A stretch of DNA of 64,000 nt from Oligoflexus sp. Its GTDB lineage: Bacteria > Bdellovibrionota_B > Oligoflexia > Oligoflexales > Oligoflexaceae. This document shows positions 20,613-29,436 of this stretch, piece by piece. The stretch's first letter is position 1. Each line of letters starts with the position of its first letter. The notes below the pieces were generated by a model that was given only the letters and a program-made list of their open reading frames with translations, was not told the DNA's origin and ran no database searches. Both the position numbers and the translations under genes were made by a program. Where the stretch lies: the NCBI GenBank assembly GCA_014377445.1, contig JACMPP010000018.1, positions 26,702 through 90,701 of the forward strand, written 5' to 3'.

Positions 20613-20640
20613 AAAAACCAAAAAAAACAGGTTCCAAGGG

Positions 20641-20739
20641 TGGCAGCCCTTGCCAAGGGGGTGTCGGGGGGTATTGGTAGCCCCGACTGGAGTCCCCTAG
20701 GCCCCAAGTACTCTGGGGTTGAGGCAAAGCCTCAACCCC
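20641..20739. repeat. GC-rich array of inverted repeats (three hairpins)
   Basis: TGGCAGCCCTTGCCA (20641-20655); GTCGGGG...CCCCGAC (20663-20687); perfect 11 bp GGGGTTGAGGC-AAA-GCCTCAACCCC (20715-20739). Confidence 0.6.
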
Positions 20740-20816
20740 CGCCGAGAGGCGCACTGTAAATCAAAATCACCACAGGCCCTACAAATAAGCACGATCACAC
20801 GGAACTAACCTTGACC

Positions 20817-21178
20817 CTAGACTTCTTCGGCAAACCAAACCACCGTCCCCATCTTCCCCCTCTCAATCCCAATCATCCCATCATGCGCATCAATAATCCG
20901 CTTGCACAGAATCAACCCCAGCCTATATGGATAAAGCGAATCGCAAAGAACGCAATGGCGATCAGGAACGTTACGAGAAAGAGAGTGGGAAAGAGCAGTC
21001 TTTGATACTTTCGGGCAAAGTTTCTGTGATCCGGCAGAAAGAATCCATATCGGGTCTCGCCTGATTTGATGATGATCGCCTGAGGGGGAGGTCCCTTGCC
21101 GAAATTTTTAGGCCGCGAAAGTAAATCATTTCGTAACTTTGTAACTAAATAGAACAGAAATTCTGAAAGCTTTTTCAA
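20817..21178 (-). pseudogene. Sensor histidine kinase with internal deletion
   Basis: ORF 21178-20912 has an N-terminal TM segment (QRLLFPTLFLVTFLIAIAFFAIRFIHIGWG*). Overlapping frame to 20817 reads RLGLILCKRIIDAHDGMIGIERGKMGTVVWFAEEV*, the end of a HATPase domain (GLGLxxxKxIIxxHxGxIxVExxxxxGTxxxF). Core kinase missing. Confidence 0.65.
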
Positions 21179-21526
21179 CTTTGTTTTTCTTCAGAACGAA
21201 GTCGCGGGCTTAGAAGCTTTGGCTCCGGCCTGAGGGTTACAATTCGGCATAATAAACCGCTGATCATCGGAGCCGACCTGGCCGATAGAGTTTTATCAAG
21301 CGAATGATCGCTTCGACTGGTTCCCCGAAGTCGTTTTTGATCCGTTTGGTTCGTTAGACGGATTTTTTTTTCGGTATGAGCTCGTTCGTAATTCTGAGTT
21401 CATTGAATACGCCTTTACGGCGGTATCTAAGAGCTGAACCCCAAGTTTTTTATGATCAAAAGACTTCGCTCTGGTCAAATAGTGGCGTTCGTGTTTGATT
21501 GTGGGGAACCGCGGAAAGGGAGAGCT

Positions 21527-21985
21527 ATGGTTGACACCGTCAAAGTTGGGCACGAATGGTTTTGGGAGCGTTTGGACCAATACCTGGCTAAATCTCAACT
21601 TAAACATAGTAAGCAGCGCAATTTCATCATCGAAGAATTTTTGCAGATGAAAACCCACGTGAGCGCCGAAGAACTCTATAGCCAGCTCAAGACCATGGAT
21701 CATAATCCAGGGCTTGCAACGGTATATAGGACGCTTAATCTGCTTAAAGATGCAGCTCTGGTTGATCAGAAGCAATTTTCGGACGGTAAATCCGTATTTG
21801 AAGTCATGGAACCTGGCAGCCATCATGATCACTTGATCTGTTTGACTTGCCATAAAGTTATAGAATTTGAGAATGAAGAGATCGAACGTCTTCAGGAGCA
21901 GGTTGCCAAAAAACTAGGCTTCAAGTTGACCAAACATTCCCTCGAACTTTTCGGTCACTGCAGCGACTGCGTAAAGACGCTCTAA
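21527..21985 (+). CDS. Fur-family transcriptional regulator
   Basis: KHSKQRNFIIEEFLQMKTHVSAEELYSQLK...GLATVYRTLNLLKDAALV...HHDHLICLTCHKVIEF...CSDC. Confidence 0.93.
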   Translation: MVDTVKVGHEWFWERLDQYLAKSQLKHSKQRNFIIEEFLQMKTHVSAEELYSQLKTMDHNPGLATVYRTLNLLKDAALVDQKQFSDGKSVFEVMEPGSHHDHLICLTCHKVIEFENEEIERLQEQVAKKLGFKLTKHSLELFGHCSDCVKTL

Positions 21986-22007
21986 TCTCTGCAACATTCT
22001 GCGCGCT

Positions 22008-22049
22008 AAAAGAGAAGGCTAAATATTGTATATTTAGCCTTCTCTTTTA
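22008..22049 (+). terminator. Rho-independent terminator of the fur-family gene
   Basis: AAAAGAGAAGGCTAAATA-ttgta-TATTTAGCCTTCTCTTTT. Confidence 0.9.
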
Positions 22050-22106
22050 TTTGAATCCATTCCCAAAGATCCATTCGGCTTGGTCTTTGGTTTTTTTATT
22101 CGCTGC

Positions 22107-22535
22107 TTACGTTTCTGATTCGGCGCGCTTTTTCACCGACTCAAGAGTTTGAGTGACGAATCTCTCAACATTTCTGCGGATCATCGAATCCACGCGCTCG
22201 CTCTTGCTTTCCCATTCGATATGACTCGAAAGAAAACAGATCCCCGCTTTGTCAGGGTTTTTGCGAATACGTTTTTCGATGACACCGACGAGATCGGGGT
22301 GACCCACAAGATGAGAACTCACCACACCTTTTTCGTATTCAAATGTGATTTTCTCCCGTACGTCAGCATCGGGAACGGAGATGCTGCGCAGCACACCGTT
22401 GTTGAAACGTTCAAGAATTTTCGACTGCATGATACCTTGATTGAACTGTTCCGGGTGTTCCAGTTCGGCGATCAATTTCTGCCAGAGATGATCATAAGAA
22501 GCTTTGACTTCGCATTGAAAATCGACCGTTGCCAT
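22107..22535 (-). CDS. SRPBCC-fold protein (DUF1857/AtaL-like)
   Basis: 142 aa; ATVDFQCEVKASYDHLWQKLIAEL...ITFEYEKGVVSSHLVGHPDLVG: START-like length and pattern. Confidence 0.55.
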   Translation of the reverse strand: MATVDFQCEVKASYDHLWQKLIAELEHPEQFNQGIMQSKILERFNNGVLRSISVPDADVREKITFEYEKGVVSSHLVGHPDLVGVIEKRIRKNPDKAGICFLSSHIEWESKSERVDSMIRRNVERFVTQTLESVKKRAESET

Positions 22536-22568
22536 GACGTATCCCTTGTTTTTGCCCGCTTGAGTTAC

Positions 22569-23699
22569 CTAGGATTGTACACTGACTTTAAAGGCTTTCA
22601 GCAAAGATTCTGCTGAGGCTTTACACTCATCCATCGTGATCCCTGCAAAGAGAGGCAGGTTGATAACCATTTTGCTGAAGCGCTTGCTATGTTTCAAGTC
22701 GGAGGTGCGAAGGGTGTCCTGCGCTGGCGGCTGCTCGCAGAGCGTCTGGGGGTAGGTCCGCGCGCTGCCAATTCCATCGTCTCTAAGACTGGCCGAAAGC
22801 TCGTCGCCCGTGCGCCTTATGCTTTCGATGACACAAAGATAACCATTGCTTTGAACGCCTTGGGGAGCCTTGTGTACGATGCAGTCGCTGCTATGTTTGG
22901 CGAAAAAGTTCTGATAGTAGGTCTCGGCCGAGATGCGGGACTCAAGCATGCCATCGATCTGATCGATCATGCGGTTGAGGAAACGCGCCTGAAGACCACT
23001 GAGCCGTGAGTTCCAGCCCACATAGTCGTAGGTATAGTGACCGGCGCGGCCGTGGTTGCAAAGCGCTCGGATTTTTTCTGCGAGTTTGGGATCCGGAGTC
23101 ATGATCGCACCGGCATCACCTGCCGCACCAAGGACTTTTGCCGGATAGAAGGAAATCGTGGAGATCTCGGCGTCGGCGTAGATCGAACGGTTGTTCTTTT
23201 TCACGCCGAAGGACTGAGCTCCGTCTTCGAGGAGGCGGATATTGTGCTTTTTGCAATATTCACGATAATTTTCGAGATGCTCACTCGTCCAGCCAAAGAG
23301 GTGAACGAGGATCGCAGCGTCGAACTTGAATTTTTCGTGGCCGCGGCAGAACTCCTCGAAGTCCATTTGAAGATCGCGTGGGCTGATATCGACGAGAACA
23401 GGCGTGGCTCCAACCTGAACGATCGCTTCGTAGGGTGACCAGAAGGTCATATTGGGAACGGCGACCTTAGCGCCACGACCGATGCCAAGGGCCTGGAGCC
23501 CGATCACCAGGGCGTCGGTGCCGTTGGCACAAGCGACGACATGGGTGGTCTCAAGATATGCTTCCAGTTTCTTTTCGAGATTTTGTACACCTGGACCGCC
23601 CACGAATTCGGTGTTATCGAGGCATTCGGTCCAATCGGCCAGAACCTGCTCCCGGATCGGAGTGACAATCCGTTTGAGGTCGATAAAGGGAACGCGCAT
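22569..23699 (-). CDS. DegT/DnrJ/EryC1/StrS family PLP-dependent aminotransferase
   Basis: VPFIDLKR...GPGVQNLEKKLEAYLETTHVVACANGTDALVIGLQALGIGRGAKVAVPNMTFWSPYEAI...LLEDGAQSFG...ISFYPAKVLGAAGDAGAI. Confidence 0.95.
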   Translation of the reverse strand: MRVPFIDLKRIVTPIREQVLADWTECLDNTEFVGGPGVQNLEKKLEAYLETTHVVACANGTDALVIGLQALGIGRGAKVAVPNMTFWSPYEAIVQVGATPVLVDISPRDLQMDFEEFCRGHEKFKFDAAILVHLFGWTSEHLENYREYCKKHNIRLLEDGAQSFGVKKNNRSIYADAEISTISFYPAKVLGAAGDAGAIMTPDPKLAEKIRALCNHGRAGHYTYDYVGWNSRLSGLQARFLNRMIDQIDGMLESRISAETYYQNFFAKHSSDCIVHKAPQGVQSNGYLCVIESIRRTGDELSASLRDDGIGSARTYPQTLCEQPPAQDTLRTSDLKHSKRFSKMVINLPLFAGITMDECKASAESLLKAFKVSVQS

Positions 23700-23775
23700 A
23701 CAAATCCTCTAGCTGTGTAATAAAAGCATGTTCTCCACACTGCCCTTCATAGTTACCAGAGAGGATAGAGGAGAA

Positions 23776-24651
23776 TCAAGGACCTTCGGCTCCGATCCAG
23801 AAGCCATCGTCAAGGCTTTGGGAGAGCCAAATCATGACCTTCTCGTCGAGGTCCGGGAGCAAAGGAAGGTATTCCCTTCCCATTCGATCCATAGCCTCTT
23901 CCAGAGGATAGGCGGTAAGGAACTGATAGAGTCGATACTGAGGCTCGGGCAAGGGCTTTGCCGTGACGGCGCCCTGACTCCGAAAGAGAGCCCAGTACTG
24001 CGGCGTGGGGAGAGCCGGGCCGGGGGATACAGCCCCTTCGCCCGGATGGAGTCCATTCAAAATTTCCAGGCGAAGTGGAAGAAGGGCCAAACCTTCTTCG
24101 AAGAGGGCCAAGGCTTTCGACGCTACAAGTTGTAGATGAGGCAGACGAGCTGCTTCGTCTGAATTTGGACGCCATAATTTTTGCGGGGCAGCATAAAAGA
24201 CTTGGGTGAAGGCCTGATCGATCGTAAAGGCTTCACCAACTGTCGAGACTGCGAGTTTTTTGTGGCCGAGCTTGGCGAGATCGGTCGGGGCAAGGTTTTG
24301 CAGAAATCTTTGAAACCCACGACTTAGTTCACTGAGATCATAATGCGCAGGTGGCTCCGCGATAAGAAATTCCTGAACGAGCTGATTGAACTGCCAAAGG
24401 CCGAGAAGTCTCGATGTCAAAGGCGCCTGATCCTGCATCACATTAAAAAGACGAAACCAGTACTGCTGATTATAAACGCTGAGACGCGAGCTGGCAGGGC
24501 CGTGTTCACTCTCCTGGATCCTGAGGCCTTGGCTTTGGATACCTAGATCCTGGACTTTGAGCTTCCCTGTTGAGACGGAGAGGGGAGTGCGTATCGCATC
24601 GCCAAAGTTTTTTTGAAAACGTTCTAAAAAATCTTTTGTTTCGGCCTTCAT
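23776..24651 (-). CDS. DUF2063-type MNIO partner protein (BufC/HvfC-like)
   Basis: RLSVYNQQYWFRLFNVMQDQAPLTSRLLGLWQFNQLVQEFLIAEPPAHYDLSELSRGFQRFL; coupled to the DUF692 gene (shared base 24651). Confidence 0.8.
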   Translation of the reverse strand: MKAETKDFLERFQKNFGDAIRTPLSVSTGKLKVQDLGIQSQGLRIQESEHGPASSRLSVYNQQYWFRLFNVMQDQAPLTSRLLGLWQFNQLVQEFLIAEPPAHYDLSELSRGFQRFLQNLAPTDLAKLGHKKLAVSTVGEAFTIDQAFTQVFYAAPQKLWRPNSDEAARLPHLQLVASKALALFEEGLALLPLRLEILNGLHPGEGAVSPGPALPTPQYWALFRSQGAVTAKPLPEPQYRLYQFLTAYPLEEAMDRMGREYLPLLPDLDEKVMIWLSQSLDDGFWIGAEGP

Positions 24652-25487
24652 CAGCGCCCCCCCCGAATCAAGGACGCTTTTTCCAGTTCGGCGATCACGT
24701 CTGTGAGGCTTGGAATCTGATCATCCCATTCCAGAAGGGTGGGGAAGGGCCCGCCGAAGCTCCACGCTGTCTGATAAAGCTCCCAGACGGCCTGGGTGAC
24801 GGGCGCATCGTGGGTATCGATGATACTCCCATCGGCCTGACGTTGATGACCGGCAATGTGTACCTGAGACACGCGGGAAAAGTCGATCGATTCGATATAG
24901 CGTATGGGATCGAAGCCATGATTTTGGCTCGACACATAGATGTTATTGATGTCGAGCATGAAGTGACAATCGGCTTCTTTGACGACTGCGCCGTAGAACT
25001 CCCATTCGTTCATCGTGGAGTCGGCAAAGCTCACGTAGCTCGATAGATTTTCCAACGCAAAGGGTCTTTGCAGAAGTGTCTGCACTTCGGCCGCGCGTTC
25101 CGCCGCCCAACTTATGAGATCGTGGGTGTAGGGAGTGGGCAGGAGATCGTGATGATGGGCCCCATGCGCTCCGCTCCAGCAAAGGTGGTCGCTGACAAAG
25201 TCCGGATCGACCTTGTCCGTGAGGGCTTTTAAGCGCAGAAGATAATCCGCCCTTAGGACTTCGTGACCCAATAGATTGAGCCCCACCCCGTGCATGACCA
25301 CGGGATATTCTTGGAGGATCCTATCGAGTTTTTCAGCAGGGGGGAGGGCGTCGCCCATAAAATTTTCGCTGATGATTTCGAAGTAGTCGAGAGGGGGGTG
25401 GTCGGCGAAGATTTGCTGGTAATGAGCGGGTCTAAGGCCGATGCCGAGCGCGTTGCGAGCGAGTTTCAATGGTCTTTGACTGCTCAC
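24651..25487 (-). CDS. DUF692 multinuclear non-haem iron oxidative enzyme (MNIO; BufB/MbnB/TglH family)
   Basis: GIGLRPAHYQQI, FEIISENFM, VMHGVGLNLLG, VSDHLCWSG, LENLSSYVSF, LDINNIYVSSQNHGFD, VHIAGH, IDTHDAPV, LLEWDDQIP. Confidence 0.95.
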   Translation of the reverse strand: MSSQRPLKLARNALGIGLRPAHYQQIFADHPPLDYFEIISENFMGDALPPAEKLDRILQEYPVVMHGVGLNLLGHEVLRADYLLRLKALTDKVDPDFVSDHLCWSGAHGAHHHDLLPTPYTHDLISWAAERAAEVQTLLQRPFALENLSSYVSFADSTMNEWEFYGAVVKEADCHFMLDINNIYVSSQNHGFDPIRYIESIDFSRVSQVHIAGHQRQADGSIIDTHDAPVTQAVWELYQTAWSFGGPFPTLLEWDDQIPSLTDVIAELEKASLIRGGR

Positions 25488-25502
25488 AATGCGCTCCGTT
25501 TT

Positions 25503-26228
25503 TTACAGACCCAGGTTTTCGCCGAAGACTGTGTATTCCTCAGCACGAGGCGTGAGCGCCCGAAGGTGGGCCACCACGCGTTCGATCTCCGCACGGGATA
25601 GTTTCTCATAGAAGGCTGGCATATTCGAGTAGGATGTTCCGTTGGCGTTTACGCCGTGCTTGCCGAAGGCTACGATGGCAACTTGAGCTTCCAAAGATTT
25701 CATGCGGAAGCTGTCCTCAGCTTTCTTGAGATCCGCGCCGGGTGCAGCGAAGACTTTAAATGCAGTCGGATCTTTTGTTTTCGTGGCTTCGTCGGCGACA
25801 CCGTGACACTCACCGCAGCTTTTTGAGTAGAGTTCTTCGGCAAGGGCTCCCGTATCTTTGGGAAGCTCGACGCAGGACATGCCACCACAGCTATTTGAAG
25901 CGCTACAACTATGCTCGATCATCTTTTGGCTGTATTTATTGTAAGACATGCCTTTGCAGCTGTTGGTACCGCCGCAGGTTGCGTGGGTTTGCACAAGGCC
26001 GCCTCGCGTCTTGCAGTCGCTTGAGAATGTGGCAAAGGTCAAGCCGGGGATGGGCTTGGTGGAGATGATCTTGTTGGCGCTTTCCATAGGTGTGATCAGA
26101 GCCGTGGGGGCTTGATCCTCTTTATCATTGGAACAGGCGACCAGACCGCCTGCCATGAGGCCGGCAAGTGCCGCTGTGAGAAGGCGTGATGGTTTGGCCG
26201 AAGTATTGAGTTCGTTGGTAACGTTCAT
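25503..26228 (-). CDS. Lipoprotein with Cys-rich repeat region fused to a monohaem c-type cytochrome; candidate MNIO substrate
   Basis: Lipobox LVAC; CGGTNSCKGMS and CSASNSCGGMSC; haem motif CGECH; likely axial Met in YSNMPAF. 15 bp upstream of the DUF692 gene. Confidence 0.85.
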   Translation of the reverse strand: MNVTNELNTSAKPSRLLTAALAGLMAGGLVACSNDKEDQAPTALITPMESANKIISTKPIPGLTFATFSSDCKTRGGLVQTHATCGGTNSCKGMSYNKYSQKMIEHSCSASNSCGGMSCVELPKDTGALAEELYSKSCGECHGVADEATKTKDPTAFKVFAAPGADLKKAEDSFRMKSLEAQVAIVAFGKHGVNANGTSYSNMPAFYEKLSRAEIERVVAHLRALTPRAEEYTVFGENLGL

Positions 26229-26331
26229 AGGTTTATCCTGCTATAGAATTTTGAATGGAGAAATAAAGATTTTTACGAATAAGCGTGTTGCCCAAGCGAG
26301 CGCAAATTGTGGCTCGTGGCTCAGTCTTTAA

Positions 26332-26742
26332 TCATGAAATGAGAAAGGGGGCTTGACTGAACTTGGGGTAGGGCGGTTCGATCGCAGGGGAATAATTTAG
26401 ATAATAATGGGGGGGTAATTGGGTGTCGGGCGCAAAGACTATTGATTTGACTACTATAAAGTCGCTCGGATTTTCGAATTTGAGAACAGCGTAAGCGAAT
26501 GTGCTTATCGAACAGGGACAAAGATCGTAGGCGCTTATCTTTGTCTGACCTGGATTGGATGACTTCACTGCCGGATCATGAGACGCATCTTCATGGCAGG
26601 AGAGAGCTGCGGAAGCGTCGTGCGAATGAATCTTTAAAAAAGACAGGAGAGAGTCACAACGGGGAACGCTGGCGATCGCTACATTTATGGCAAGCCATAA
26701 GATAGCGAAGAGATTTAGATATTTTTTGAAAATGGCCGTCAT
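26332..26742 (-). CDS. Small exported Cys/His-containing protein
   Basis: 136 aa; N-terminal hydrophobic signal, then IHSHDASAALSCHEDASHDP and AYDLCPCSIS; co-directional with the MNIO operon. Confidence 0.6.
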   Translation of the reverse strand: MTAIFKKYLNLFAILWLAINVAIASVPRCDSLLSFLKIHSHDASAALSCHEDASHDPAVKSSNPGQTKISAYDLCPCSISTFAYAVLKFENPSDFIVVKSIVFAPDTQLPPHYYLNYSPAIEPPYPKFSQAPFLIS

Positions 26743-26882
26743 GGCTTCCTGACCGAAATGAGAATCAGGTCTGAGGATAGCAGGACTTTGAGCTGATAAC
26801 CACTTCTATCCTAATGCTTTAAGCAATTTTTTCATCGCTTTCGGCGTCAATATTTTTGATCGGCTGCGCGAAGCGAAAAAAT

Positions 26883-26918
26883 GCCCCCGGCTCTTTCTTT
26901 CGAGAGAGTCGGGGGCTT
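26883..26918. terminator. Hairpin between the VWA lipoprotein and MNIO regions
   Basis: GCCCCCGGCTCTttctttcgAGAGAGTCGGGGGC. Confidence 0.6.
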
Positions 26919-27038
26919 AGGCGAGAGGGATCAAAGCATTGTCAGAACAGTTTCCTACCATCTCCCTATCGTTCTCTATTCAGGGAGCTTATCGCGCGGA
27001 ACATCCCTTGCGAGATGTTCTGATGGTCATTCTCTAAA

Positions 27039-29153
27039 TTAGATCTCCGGGTGCACGATCACCTTTATTTCTGAGTTCGGCGGCAGATTCTTTTTCAGAA
27101 TCACCAGGTCATCTCCCAGGATGGAGAACTTCGTGATTTCCACGCCGTTGATAAACACGCGGTAGCTCTTGATGCCGGAGAAGTCGGTGGCGACATCGAA
27201 GGTGTTTTTATAGTTTTCCGCATATTGATAGCTGACGTCGATGCTCTTGAAGTCTTCATCGCTGCAGCTAAAACTGATTTTGCTTTGTTCTACCAGGATG
27301 TTCTTGCTGCAAACCGATTCATCACCACCGGCGGAGATTTTTAATGTGTCCGGGAAAGGGATCTTCGAAGAATCAAGAACAAATCTTTGACCTTCATAGT
27401 CGTGCTTGAGGTTATAGCGAGCCTCAACCTTGCGGCCTTCCGAGACTTCGAGCGGATCGATCACGATAATTCCATTCTCGAGCGAAGCACGGAGTGTGGC
27501 TCCGTTGGCCGGATCGACTATGGAATAATCTTCAATCTCATCGTTCAGGACACCGAGGATCGGGTATTCGGTGTGGCGATCGCCGGGCAGTTCGTAGGTC
27601 AGATACACGGCCTGACCATCACGAGGGGCTTCGGCCAGAGTGATTTTCTTTTGCGCGCGATCGACTGTAAAATTGCTTGTCTTGCCCCCGGCTACGCTCA
27701 ATTCAAGTGTCTCTAGGTAGTAGTCAGCGAGGTAGCTAAAGGTCTTGGGAAGAAGCGCGCTATCCCTGTAGCGAAGTTTGATCAGGGCCAGTTCACCCGG
27801 GAGATCCCGGAGCTCGACCTTGCCCGTCGTCGTGTTGTAAGTATAGTCCTTAGGAGGGAGCGCGCTGCCGTTGACGAAGACTTCAACTGTCGAGTTGTCG
27901 AAGGCGCGCGTCGGTGCAAAAGATTTGGTCATCGCGATGGGGTTGTGTTTGTACTTGACCACCAGGTTCGCGTTTTTCTCGGTGACCGGTTCGAGGACAG
28001 TCAGGATTTTGCCATTGACGTTGAAGGCATTGATTTTTTTGCTGTCGATCTGAATGTCGAGCGAAGCGAGCTCGGCAGGGAAGTCGAGTTCGAACTGGAC
28101 GTTGATTTTCTTGCCCACATCATCCGACATCTGATCGAGAACGTTGGAGTAGTTGGAGCGGCAGATGTCTCCAAATCGGCCGCCTGTCGCGCTTACCAGT
28201 TTATAGTACTCGGTTGGATTCGGGAGGTCGGCATAACCACCTGAGTTTTCACAGTCGTGGTTGGGATCGCTGGGATTGGAAGAATTCGCTGCAGGTGGTT
28301 CCTGTGTAAGCAGCATCGCGTTGACGGTTACATTTTTACCGACGCGGTCAAAGAAATAATCCGCTTTTTCGTAAGGAAGACCCGGGCAACCTTCGTTGGC
28401 AGCGCTTCCGCAGTTATTTTCATCGGTGAGGATGAGCACAGCGCGTTGCGAATCGGGTCTTAGCCATGCTACGTTACCCGTATCACAACCTGTTTCCTGC
28501 ATCGCTTGTGTCGCCATATAGATACCGCGTTCAATAGGGTTGCCTGTTTCGCCAACCTTGATCATCTTTTGGAAATCGGCATCCGCTATTACCGAGTTCT
28601 TGTCGAAGTCAGCGCGCGTGATGAAGGATTTTCCGCTATCGGTCTTGCGTAGACAGGGGCTGGTGCTGGTTACGACAGCGATTCGCCAGTTGGTGTTGGT
28701 GATGTGGCGTAAGATGTACGGCAGGGTCTTCGCTAATCGTCCTTGGTAGGGCCCCATCGAGCTGGAGTTATCGATCATAAGAAGCAGGTCGAAGATCCCG
28801 GCTTCGGACACTTTGAATGATTGCTCGGAAGCGATACCCTTGTGGCCCTGAGTATAGTTATCAGTGTAGATCGCCCGCTCGATTTGCGTGTAACCCTCTT
28901 GTTGGCGAGGGTTTTGCTCGAGACTAAATGTTTGAGTGAGATCTGCGAATCCTGAGTTGAGTGTCAGTTCCACCGATTGGGTTTTACCCGACTGGTAAAT
29001 CCGGGTCACATCGCTTCGGGCGTCGGAGCTTAATTCCGTCGGAATAATTTTATCAGAAGCACCTTTGAAGGGTGAGGTTTCCCCGCAAGCCCATAAAACG
29101 GAACTACAAGCCAGGACAGTGCTGAGGCGACGAAAGAAATGTTTGCGAACCAT
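27039..29153 (-). CDS. VWA-domain lipoprotein
   Basis: Start ATG 29153: MVRKHFFRRLSTVLACSSVLWACGE (lipobox). DLLLMIDNSSSMGPYQGRLAKTLPYIL = MIDAS DxSxS-like (DNSSSM). C-terminal repeats of beta-type modules. Confidence 0.88.
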   Translation of the reverse strand: MVRKHFFRRLSTVLACSSVLWACGETSPFKGASDKIIPTELSSDARSDVTRIYQSGKTQSVELTLNSGFADLTQTFSLEQNPRQQEGYTQIERAIYTDNYTQGHKGIASEQSFKVSEAGIFDLLLMIDNSSSMGPYQGRLAKTLPYILRHITNTNWRIAVVTSTSPCLRKTDSGKSFITRADFDKNSVIADADFQKMIKVGETGNPIERGIYMATQAMQETGCDTGNVAWLRPDSQRAVLILTDENNCGSAANEGCPGLPYEKADYFFDRVGKNVTVNAMLLTQEPPAANSSNPSDPNHDCENSGGYADLPNPTEYYKLVSATGGRFGDICRSNYSNVLDQMSDDVGKKINVQFELDFPAELASLDIQIDSKKINAFNVNGKILTVLEPVTEKNANLVVKYKHNPIAMTKSFAPTRAFDNSTVEVFVNGSALPPKDYTYNTTTGKVELRDLPGELALIKLRYRDSALLPKTFSYLADYYLETLELSVAGGKTSNFTVDRAQKKITLAEAPRDGQAVYLTYELPGDRHTEYPILGVLNDEIEDYSIVDPANGATLRASLENGIIVIDPLEVSEGRKVEARYNLKHDYEGQRFVLDSSKIPFPDTLKISAGGDESVCSKNILVEQSKISFSCSDEDFKSIDVSYQYAENYKNTFDVATDFSGIKSYRVFINGVEITKFSILGDDLVILKKNLPPNSEIKVIVHPEI

Positions 29154-29436
29154 AAGGATACCTCTAAGATGGAACAATGGGCTCTGACCCACCGCTAACT
29201 CCAGAGTATTCGGCGCCTTAAAAACTCTTTTTGAACCTTATCCGCAGCAGCTTAAATACCGATTTAGACATTATTATAAACCGTTGTTTATTCAGGGATA
29301 TTTGAAAATAAATAAAAATGCTAAAGTTTCAGCGATGGCTTATAGAATTCGGTTTTTTTTCCAAGCTTTCTTCATCTTTGGAATTTAAGCTGTAACTTGT
29401 CAAACTTTCAAAGCAAAGTAGTGGAGCGAGCAAATT

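Noticed and set aside
22107-23699. DegT aminotransferase and SRPBCC genes as part of the MNIO operon
   Set aside because: Same strand, but a 76-bp gap and unrelated functions; kept as a probable separate unit.
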